A stretch of 47,301 nt of DNA, from contig NZ_JAHZUY010000024.1 in assembly GCF_019458025.1 (NCBI RefSeq), forward strand, positions 1 to 47,301. Direction: 5' to 3'. Below, piece after piece: positions 41,502 through 47,301 of the stretch (positions are counted from its first letter, which is position 1; each line of letters starts with the position of its first letter). Origin of the DNA: Caldovatus aquaticus (lineage in GTDB: Bacteria; Pseudomonadota; Alphaproteobacteria; Acetobacterales; Acetobacteraceae). A model generated the notes under the pieces. That model had not been told where the DNA came from. It made no database searches and saw only the letters and a list, made by a program, of their open reading frames with translations. The position numbers and the translations under genes are program-made.

Positions 41502-41966
41502 TCACTGCCCGGCGGGGGAGGGGCGGCCGGCGAGGAAGCGTTCGAAGGCGGCAAGCGTGGCGTCGCTGACGTGGTGCTCGATCCCCTCGGCGTCCATCTC
41601 CGCCACCGCGGGCGGCACGCCGATCGCGCGCAGGAAGGCGACCACCGTCTGGTGGCGCGCCCGGACCCGGCGTGCCATCGCCTGCCCGGCCTCGGTCAGG
41701 AAGACGCCGCGATAGGGCTTGGCGTGGGCGAGGCCGTCCCGCTTCAGGCGGCCGATCGTCTTGATCACCGTGGCGTGGGTCACGCCGAGCCGGCGGGCGA
41801 TGTCGATCGGCCGCGCCTCGCCCTCGCTCTCGAGCAGGTCGGCGATGATCTCGACGTAGTCCTCCGCCAGGGCGCTGGCGCGCGCCGAGCGGGCCGAGGC
41901 GTGGCGCGCCGCCTCGTCCGGCCGGTGGTCGGCGGCCTGGGCCTCCGGGTGTCCAAGCAATTCCAT
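41502..41966 (-). CDS. mntR: Manganese-responsive regulator MntR
   Basis: DtxR-family repressor of manganese uptake, 154 residues. After a 30-residue Ala-rich lead it matches the MntR plan: winged helix (EDYVEIIADLLESEGEARP, recognition helix GVTHATVIKTIGRLKRDGL) and dimerisation domain. All six metal ligands known in Bacillus MntR are present by alignment: Asp36, Glu39, His105, Glu127, Glu130 and His131 (DAEGIEHHVS). ATG 41966 has no Shine-Dalgarno motif; a TAGATT -10 hexamer lies exactly one start-site distance upstream, so the mRNA may be leaderless. It is divergent from the metal importer operon it probably represses. Confidence 0.93.
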   Translation of the reverse strand: MELLGHPEAQAADHRPDEAARHASARSARASALAEDYVEIIADLLESEGEARPIDIARRLGVTHATVIKTIGRLKRDGLAHAKPYRGVFLTEAGQAMARRVRARHQTVVAFLRAIGVPPAVAEMDAEGIEHHVSDATLAAFERFLAGRPSPAGQ

Positions 41967-41972
41967 GGGTGC

Positions 41973-42058
41973 AATCTAGCAGGACCGAAGCCCTTGCGCC
42001 AACTTGTAGCCAAGGCTCGATATTCGGGCTTGAGCGCGACAATGGGGCCGATTATCCA
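41973..42058. promoter_or_regulatory. Divergent mntR / metal importer control region with dyad
   Basis: Minus-strand promoter of mntR: TTGGCG (42002-41997) and TAGATT (41978-41973), 18-nt spacing. Plus-strand candidates for the importer: TTGAGC (42030-42035) and TATCCA (42053-42058), 17-nt spacing, weak. A short dyad AGCC-AA-GGCT at 42008-42017, inside GTAGCCAAGGCTCGAT, resembles the core of the enterobacterial MntR box (ATAGCAAAGGCTAT). It is the best operator candidate, placed just upstream of the mntR -35. Confidence 0.5.
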
Positions 42059-42109
42059 GAATGGGGCCGGAGGAACACGCCGGCGCGAGCTCGCCCCAGG
42101 AGCGGACGC

Positions 42110-43144
42110 ATGACCGACCTCCCCGACCGGGCCTCCCGCCACGCCGGCCACCGCGTGCCCGGAAGGCGCGCCGCGCTGCGCGCAACCGGCGGCCTGCTCG
42201 CCGCCGCGCTCCTCGCGTGGCCGTGGCGGGACATCGACGCCCAGGCGCCGCGGCGCGGCCCGCTCGCGGTGCTCGCGACCACCGCGATGATCGGCGACCT
42301 GGTGCGGGAGATCGGCGGCGAGCGCATCCGCCTCGAGGTGCTGATGGGACCCGGGGTGGACCCGCACCTCTACAAGCCGACGCGGGAGGACGTGGCGAAG
42401 ATGCTGCGCGCCGACGTCGTCTTCTACAACGGCCTCGGTCTCGAAGGGAAAATGACCGACGCCTTCGTCCGCATCGCCCGCAGCGGCAAGCCGGTCTATG
42501 CGGTCACGGAGCTGCTGCCCGAGGATCAGCTCCTGGAGCCCGAGGGCGCGAACGGCCACTACGACCCGCACGTCTGGATGGACCCGCGGGCCTGGTCGCG
42601 CGCCGCCGAGCTGATCGCGGACAAGCTCGCGGACCACGATCCGGGAGGCGCGGCGGGCTTCCGCCGCCGCCTCGCGGTGCTGCAGGCGCGCATCCGGGAG
42701 CTCGACGCCTATGCCGAGCGCGCGATCGCCTCGATCCCCGAGCGGCAGCGCGTGCTGGTCACCGCGCACGACGCCTTCAACTACTTCGCCCGCCGCTACG
42801 GCATCGAGGTGCTGGGCATCCAGGGCATCTCGACCGAATCCGAGGCCGGCGTGCGGCGCATCCAGGAGCTGGTCGCGGTGCTCGTCGGGCGGCGCATCCC
42901 CGCGGTCTTCGTCGAGAGCTCCGTGCCGGACCGCAATGTCCGGGCGCTGGTCGAGGGCGCGCGGGCGCGCGGGCACGACGTCGTCGTCGGGGGCGAGCTG
43001 TTCTCGGACGCGATGGGCGAGCCCGGCACCTACGAGGGCACCTACATCGGCATGATCGACCACAACGTGACCGCGATCGTCCGCGCCCTCGGCGGCGTGG
43101 CGCCGGAGCGCGGCTTCCAGGGCCGGCTGCGCGCGGCGTCATGA
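42110..43144 (+). CDS. Metal ABC transporter substrate-binding protein (TroA-like, cluster A-I)
   Basis: Periplasmic receptor of the Mn/Zn importer (344 residues). The N-terminus has a Tat-like arginine pair (PGRRAALRATGGLLAAALLA) leading to AQAP. Metal ligands by alignment are His86 (PGVDPHLYKP), His154 (DPHVWMD), His220 (TAHDAFNYF) and Asp317 (MIDHN), a His-His-His-Asp set as in TroA; there is no His-rich loop as in ZnuA. The MntR gene opposite suggests Mn, but the third His leaves Zn possible. ATG 42110 has AGGAG upstream. The ATPase start overlaps its stop (ATGA). Confidence 0.93.
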   Translation: MTDLPDRASRHAGHRVPGRRAALRATGGLLAAALLAWPWRDIDAQAPRRGPLAVLATTAMIGDLVREIGGERIRLEVLMGPGVDPHLYKPTREDVAKMLRADVVFYNGLGLEGKMTDAFVRIARSGKPVYAVTELLPEDQLLEPEGANGHYDPHVWMDPRAWSRAAELIADKLADHDPGGAAGFRRRLAVLQARIRELDAYAERAIASIPERQRVLVTAHDAFNYFARRYGIEVLGIQGISTESEAGVRRIQELVAVLVGRRIPAVFVESSVPDRNVRALVEGARARGHDVVVGGELFSDAMGEPGTYEGTYIGMIDHNVTAIVRALGGVAPERGFQGRLRAAS

Positions 43145-43977
43145 GCGGATCGCCCGCGAGCGGCGCCTCGCTGCCGCTGCCGGTCCCGGCGCTCTCGGTC
43201 CGGCACCTCTCCGTCGCCTACAACGACCAGCCGGCGCTCTGGGACGTCACCTGGGAGTCGCCGCCCTCCGGGCTGGTCGCGATCGTCGGGCCGAACGGCG
43301 CCGGCAAGTCCACGCTGCTCAAGGCGGTGCTCGGCCTCGTCCCGCGCCTCTCGGGCGAGGTGCGGGCCTTCGGCCGGCCGATCGCCGAGGTGCGCCGCCG
43401 CGTCGGCTACCTGCCGCAGCGGGCGAGCGTGGACTGGGACTTCCCCGCGACCGCGCTGCAGGTGGTCGCGATGGGGCGCTACCCGCGGGTCGGCTGGATC
43501 CGGCCGCTGCCCCGCGCGGAGCGGGAGCGCGCCCGCGCCGCGCTCGCCGAGGTCGGCATGGCGGCGTATGCCGACCGGCAGATCGGCCAGCTCTCGGGCG
43601 GCCAGCAGCAGCGCGTCTTCCTCGCGCGCGCGCTCGCGCTCGAGGCCGACCTCTACCTCATGGACGAGCCCTTCGCCGGCGTGGACGCGGCGACCGAGCG
43701 CGCGATCATCGAGGTGCTGCAGCGCCTGGCGCGGGAAGGGCGGACGGTGATCGCCGTGCACCACGACCTCGCGACGGCGCCGCAGTACTTCGCGCACGTG
43801 CTGCTGCTGAACGTGCGCGCCATCGCCGCCGGGCCGATGGCGACGACCTTCACGCCCGAGAATCTCGCGCGCACCTATGGCGGCCGGCTGTCGCTGCTGG
43901 AGCAGGCGGTGGCGGCGGCGCTCGGCGGCGGCGTGCCGGTGGGCGGGGCGACGCCCGGCGGGCCGGAGCGGCGATGA
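43141..43977 (+). CDS. Metal ABC transporter ATP-binding protein
   Basis: ATPase of the manganese/zinc importer, 278 residues. Walker [10 protein letters not shown] (residues 50-58), Q-loop at Gln93 ([13 protein letters not shown]), signature LSGGQQQR (151-158), Walker B LYLMDEP (171-177) and the switch His of AVHHDL (about 207-208) are all intact. The WDFP region following the Q-loop is typical of this family (MntB/ZnuC group). C-terminal ~25 residues ([14 protein letters not shown]) are a Gly-rich tail. It starts at ATG 43141 overlapping the receptor stop and ends 4 nt into the permease start. Confidence 0.95.
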   Translation: MSGSPASGASLPLPVPALSVRHLSVAYNDQPALWDVTWESPPSGLVAIVGPNGAGKSTLLKAVLGLVPRLSGEVRAFGRPIAEVRRRVGYLPQRASVDWDFPATALQVVAMGRYPRVGWIRPLPRAERERARAALAEVGMAAYADRQIGQLSGGQQQRVFLARALALEADLYLMDEPFAGVDAATERAIIEVLQRLAREGRTVIAVHHDLATAPQYFAHVLLLNVRAIAAGPMATTFTPENLARTYGGRLSLLEQAVAAALGGGVPVGGATPGGPERR

Positions 43978-45335
43978 ACGGGGCGCTGCTCGAGGCGCTG
44001 CTGTTCGCCGGCGGCTACAACGCCGCCGTGGTGGCGCTCGGCTGCGCGGCCTTCGGGCTCGCCGCGGGCGCCGTCGGCTGCTTCGTGCTGCTGCGCGGCC
44101 GCGCGCTGATCGCTGACGCGGCGGCGCACGCGACGCTGCCCGGCGTCGCCGGGGCCTTCATCCTGGCCGCCGCGATGGGCTGGGATGCCCGCTCCCTGCC
44201 GCTGCTGCTGGCCGGCGGCGCGGTCACGGCCGGCCTCGCCGTGCTCGTCGTCAGCGCGCTGACCCGGGGCGGGCGCCTGCGCGACGACGCCGCCATGGCG
44301 CTGGTGCTCTCGATCGGCTTCGGCCTCGGGGTGGTGCTGGTCTCGGTCGTGCAGTCGCTCGCCGTCGGCGGCCAGGCCGGACTGAAGAGCTTCATCCTGG
44401 GCCAGGCGGCCGGGATGCGGGCGTCCGACGCGCAGCTCATCGGCGCGCTCGCGGCGCTGTCGGCGCTACTGGTGGCGGTGCTGTTCAAGCCGCTGGCGGC
44501 GCTCTGCTTCGACCGCGACTTCGCCGCCGCGGTCGGGTTGCCGGTGCGGACGCTCGACCTCGGGCTGCTCGCGCTGATGCTGGCGGTGACGGTCACGGGC
44601 CTGCGCGCGGTCGGCCTGGTCCTGGTGGTCGCGCTGATGGTGATCCCGGCGGCGACGGCGCGGCTCGCGACCGAGCGGCTGGAGGTGATGGTGCCCCTGG
44701 CGGGCGCCCTGGGCGCCTTCGCCGCCTGGTTCGGCGTGGCGCTGTCCGCCGCCCTGCCGAACCTCCCGACCGGCGCGACCATCGCGCTGGTCGCCTGCGG
44801 CGTGTTCGCGCTGGCGCTGGCGTTCGCGCCGCGGCGCGGGGCGCTCGCCTTCGCCTGGCGCCAGGCGCGGCTGTCGCTGGCGGTGGCGCGCGACCATGCC
44901 CTGCGCGCCGCGCTCGAGCAGGCCGAGGCGGCGGCCGCGCCCGGCCGGGGCGCGCCGCTGACCTGGGCCGAGATCGGCCGCGGCGCGGGGTGGACCGCCT
45001 GGCAGCGCGCCGTGCTGCCGCGCTGGATGCGGGCGAGCGGCCTCGTCGCCCAGGACCCGCGGCGGGGGGACGGCGTGACGCTCACCCCGGCGGGCCTCGC
45101 GGCGGCGCGCGAGCTGACGCGCCGCCACCGGCTGTGGGAGCACTACATGCAGGCGGCCGGCGGGCTCGCGCCCGCGGCGGCGCACCGCCTCGCCGACCAG
45201 GTGGAGCACACCCTGCCGCCGGAGGTCGCGCGGGAGGCCGAGGCGTGGCTCAGCCGCCACGATCCCGGCCGGCTGCGGCCGGATGACGTCGGCCTGCCCC
45301 GCCCCGGCGAAGCGATCCCGGAGCGACGAGGATGA
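43974..45335 (+). CDS. Metal ABC permease fused to a DtxR/MntR-like C-terminal domain
   Basis: 453 residues in two parts. Residues 1-285 are an ABC-3 family permease with 8-9 helices (GCFVLLRGRALIADAAAHA, IGFGLGVVLVSVVQS, RAVGLVLVVALMVIPAATAR). Residues about 325-430 resemble a winged helix plus the metal-binding dimerisation domain of DtxR/MntR: RRHRLWEHYM (His385, Glu389), AHRLADQVEH (His404, Asp408, Glu411, His412), which align to DtxR His79, Glu83, His98, Cys102, Glu105 and His106. Soluble domain on the cytoplasmic side could sense metal and regulate transport. Starts at ATG 43974 overlapping the ATPase stop. Such fusions occur in other genomes, but their role is not settled. Confidence 0.9.
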   Translation: MNGALLEALLFAGGYNAAVVALGCAAFGLAAGAVGCFVLLRGRALIADAAAHATLPGVAGAFILAAAMGWDARSLPLLLAGGAVTAGLAVLVVSALTRGGRLRDDAAMALVLSIGFGLGVVLVSVVQSLAVGGQAGLKSFILGQAAGMRASDAQLIGALAALSALLVAVLFKPLAALCFDRDFAAAVGLPVRTLDLGLLALMLAVTVTGLRAVGLVLVVALMVIPAATARLATERLEVMVPLAGALGAFAAWFGVALSAALPNLPTGATIALVACGVFALALAFAPRRGALAFAWRQARLSLAVARDHALRAALEQAEAAAAPGRGAPLTWAEIGRGAGWTAWQRAVLPRWMRASGLVAQDPRRGDGVTLTPAGLAAARELTRRHRLWEHYMQAAGGLAPAAAHRLADQVEHTLPPEVAREAEAWLSRHDPGRLRPDDVGLPRPGEAIPERRG

Positions 45336-46300
45336 CGGAGTTCCTGCGGCTCGACCTCGCGGCCCTGCTCGCGGCGGTGCTCGCCTGCCTCGCCTGCGGC
45401 CTGATCGGCAACCTGCTGCTGCTGACGCGGCAGAGCCTGCTTGGCGACGCCATCAGCCACGCGGTGCTGCCCGGCATCGTCCTCGGCTTCTGGGCCAGCG
45501 GCTCGCGCGCCGCGCCGCCCCTCGTGGCGGGCGCGATGGCGGCCGCCGTCACCGCGGCGCTGCTGATCGCGCTGGTGCGGCGGCTGACGCGGCTCGAGCC
45601 GGGGGCAGCCATGGGCGTCGTGTTCTCCGGCATGTTCGCGCTCGGCCTCGTGCTGATCGAGGTGACCGGCGCGCGGGCGGTGGACCTCGACGTGGACTGC
45701 GTGTTGTACGGGCAGCTCGAGGCGCTGATCTGGCCCGCCGCGGAGGGGCTCGGCTCGCTGCTCGATCCGGCGGCGCTCGCGGAGTTCCCGGCCGAGGTGA
45801 AGACGCTCGCCGCGATCCTGGCGCTGACCCTCGGGCTGCTCGCGCTGCTGTGGAAGGAGCTGCGGCTCGTCGCCTTCGATCCCGATTTCGCCCGGACCAT
45901 CGGGTTCGCGCCGCGGCTGGTCTCGGTGCTGGTGCTGGTGCTCGTCTCGGCGGCCTGCGTGGCCGCGTTCTGGGCGGTGGGCTCGATCCTGGTGATCGCG
46001 GCGCTGGTCGCGCCGGCCGCGATCGCGCGGCTGCTGACCAACGACTACGCCGCGCAGTTCGCGATCTCCGCCCTGGCGGCCGTGGCGATGGGGGGCGGCG
46101 GCTACTGGGCCGCCGTGCTGGTGCCGGACGCCCTCGGCCTCGGCCATGGGCTGAACGCGGCCGGGATGATGGCCGTGGTGGCGGGCCTGCTGCTGGCCGG
46201 CGCCTGCCTGCTCGGCCCCTTCGGGCCGGCAGGGCGCGCGCGGCGTCGCGCGGCCGTGGCCGTCGGCCCCGTGCGCGTGCCCGCCCCCGCGGCCGAGTAG
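45332..46300 (+). CDS. Metal ABC transporter permease, second subunit
   Basis: 322-residue ABC-3 family permease with 8-9 helices, forming the channel together with the preceding permease. Typical segments: LTRQSLLGDAISHAVLPGIVLGFW (with the conserved LGDAISHA), LEVTGARAVDLDVDCVLYGQ, FDPDFARTIGFAPRL and AVGSILVIAALVAPAAIARLL. Start ATG 45332 overlaps the previous stop in ATGA; the whole operon (receptor, ATPase, two permeases) is translationally coupled. A C-terminal ~20-residue basic/Pro tail follows. Confidence 0.93.
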   Translation: MTEFLRLDLAALLAAVLACLACGLIGNLLLLTRQSLLGDAISHAVLPGIVLGFWASGSRAAPPLVAGAMAAAVTAALLIALVRRLTRLEPGAAMGVVFSGMFALGLVLIEVTGARAVDLDVDCVLYGQLEALIWPAAEGLGSLLDPAALAEFPAEVKTLAAILALTLGLLALLWKELRLVAFDPDFARTIGFAPRLVSVLVLVLVSAACVAAFWAVGSILVIAALVAPAAIARLLTNDYAAQFAISALAAVAMGGGGYWAAVLVPDALGLGHGLNAAGMMAVVAGLLLAGACLLGPFGPAGRARRRAAVAVGPVRVPAPAAE

Positions 46301-46864
46301 CGCCGGCGACCGCGGCGCGGGCGCCCGCAAGCCGCCCGCCTCCCGCTCCAGGCCGCTCGCGGCGCGGCTTCGCGCGCCGCCTGCGGGGGAGAGCGCCGGC
46401 GCGGTCGAGCCGTGGGTTGGCGGGATGCCGTCTTCGGCCGCCCCGCCGATCCCGGCCTTCCGCCGCCGCAGCGTGTCTCGGAGCGCCAACGGAGGGGGGC
46501 GAAGGCACGGGTCGGGCCCTGCACTGCGCCCGCCCGCGCCCGTTCGCGTGGCGCCCGATGCGCACCGGGACCGCGCGGCGGATGGCCCGCCATGCGGCCC
46601 CGGGCGTGCGGTCGGGCGGGGGGAGGCTTCCGGTGCCGCTTTCGACGGGGGAGGGCGTGCTGCCGGCGGGGCTGAGGGGCGCCGCCGACCTCGTCCCTGA
46701 ACGGCGGCAACGCTTCCGCGCCAGGGCGGCGCGCCGCCGCGCGTGCGCCGCACCTGCACCGCCCGCGCCGGTGGCCGGCGGGCATTGGCGGGGAGCGCGC
46801 CGCCGCGCGCCCGACGGTGCGGAGGAGCCGTTGCCGCGCGCACCGGCGGGTGGAGACGGACCAA
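46301..46864. other. Gene-free GC-rich region between importer operon and IS element
   Basis: Frames in this 564-nt stretch are Arg/Pro-rich on all strands with no start that shows coding bias, so no gene is called. Its only recognisable structure is the hairpin at 46359-46380. Confidence 0.45.
46359..46380 (+). terminator. Hairpin after the metal importer operon
   Basis: GCGGCGCG-GCTTCG-CGCGCCGC forms an 8-bp stem with a 6-nt loop 58 nt after the last stop. No T-tract follows, so it is a weak intrinsic terminator candidate. Confidence 0.35.
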
Positions 46865-47301
46865 GAGCGTGTTTGAGAAGGGGATTTCGTCGGGGGGAGA
46901 AGCGTGATTCATGGGGTGTCGGCCTTGAGGGCGACACCCGATGCGACGGCGCCGCCGAGCCTACCCGACCGACCTGACCGATGCCCAATGGGCGGCGATC
47001 GCGGAACTGGTGCCCGAGGCGCGGCCCGGCGGCAGGCCGCGCCGGGCATCGTCGCGCGAACTGGTCAACGCGATCCTCTACGTGCTGCGCGGTGGCATGG
47101 CCTGGCGCCTGCTGCCGCACGACTTCCCGCCCTGGCAGACCGTCTACTACTACCTCCGCCGCTGGCAGGCCGAAGGCGTGTGGGAGCGCATCCACCATGC
47201 CGTGCTGCTGGCCGACCGCGCGCGGGCAGGCCGCGAAGCCAGCCCGACGGCGGCGATCATCGACAGCCAGTCGGTGCGCACCGGCGATCAAAAGGGGGCT
47301 C
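46865..47301 (+). mobile_element. IS5-family insertion sequence, right part beyond window
   Basis: Element beginning at about GAGCGTGTTTGAGAAGG (46865), which has the look of a left terminal repeat, then the transposase gene 76 nt later. The right end, any target duplication and the other terminal repeat are outside the window, so boundaries are provisional. Confidence 0.6.
46941..47301 (+). CDS. IS5 family transposase, 3' end cut by window edge
   Basis: First 120 codons of an IS5-family DDE transposase. The start MRRRRRAYPTDLTDAQWAAI, the helix-turn-helix-like RELVNAILYVLRGGMAWRLLP, and PPWQTVYYYLRRWQAEGVWERI are standard; IIDSQSVRTGD near residue 110 holds the first catalytic Asp. The other two acidic residues lie beyond the window, so activity is unknown. 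ATG 46941 is the natural start of the family sequence. Typical IS location in a gene-free region after the metal importer operon. Confidence 0.9.
   Translation, partial: MRRRRRAYPTDLTDAQWAAIAELVPEARPGGRPRRASSRELVNAILYVLRGGMAWRLLPHDFPPWQTVYYYLRRWQAEGVWERIHHAVLLADRARAGREASPTAAIIDSQSVRTGDQKGA

Noticed and set aside
42041-42068. Direct repeat AATGGGGCCG upstream of the metal receptor gene
   Set aside because: Short (10 nt), two copies, no symmetry; the AGCCAAGGCT dyad is a better operator candidate.
46301-46864. Several overlapping open frames of 80-600 codons
   Set aside because: Arg/Pro-rich, no ribosome-binding sites, no recognisable domain and mutual overlap on both strands.

Overview
The window (47.3 kb, very GC-rich, third codon positions almost always G or C) looks like chromosome of an alphaproteobacterium. 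The gene content (TRAP transporter, class I PHA synthase, ExoD, MntR, DUF4212/solute symporter pair, cobalamin-dependent MetH, PduO-type adenosyltransferase) and protein style suggest Rhodospirillales, probably Acetobacteraceae of the Roseomonas type; this assignment is an inference from memory of such genomes. No rRNA, tRNA or CRISPR array was seen.

Layout. 1-1.2 kb: end of an MFS transporter. 1.2-9.7 kb: a surface-polysaccharide locus, with a DUF6311-like membrane protein on the minus strand facing a six-gene plus-strand operon (sugar-phosphate transferase, Wzx-like flippase, two GT4 and two GT2 glycosyltransferases), most genes overlapping by 4 nt. 9.8-14 kb: an unknown protein, a DUF4212/sodium:solute symporter pair with an EF-hand-like loop, and three small membrane proteins. 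14-18.2 kb: a minus-strand TRAP operon of TakP type plus a 2-keto-4-pentenoate hydratase-like gene. 18.4-23.4 kb: ferredoxin-NADP reductase, two GNAT acetyltransferases, a 54-residue membrane protein with its own promoter, an amidase and a gamma-glutamylcyclotransferase-like protein.

23.6-35.8 kb is the most interesting stretch and centres on cobalamin. An ArsR-type regulator fused to a methyltransferase precedes cobalamin-dependent metH; a dyad upstream is shared with a divergent small GCxCC-motif protein. After metH lie two palindromic repeats and a coding frame without a start codon, then a CDF metal transporter, a TonB-family protein and a PduO-type cobalamin adenosyltransferase. Convergent to these is a cobalamin riboswitch, followed by a BtuB-like TonB-dependent receptor and a protein resembling a class A beta-lactamase fold whose nucleophile serine is replaced. 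That last protein is the best candidate for an undescribed component of B12 biology here.

35.3-41.3 kb: MaoC dehydratase, ExoD, a CoA-transferase/enoyl-CoA hydratase pair, a two-CBS protein and PHA synthase (acyl-CoA and storage metabolism). 41.5-46.3 kb: MntR facing a four-gene manganese/zinc ABC importer, one of whose permeases carries a fused DtxR/MntR-like domain with conserved metal-ligand residues. 46.3-46.86 kb has no convincing gene, and the window ends inside an IS5-family element.
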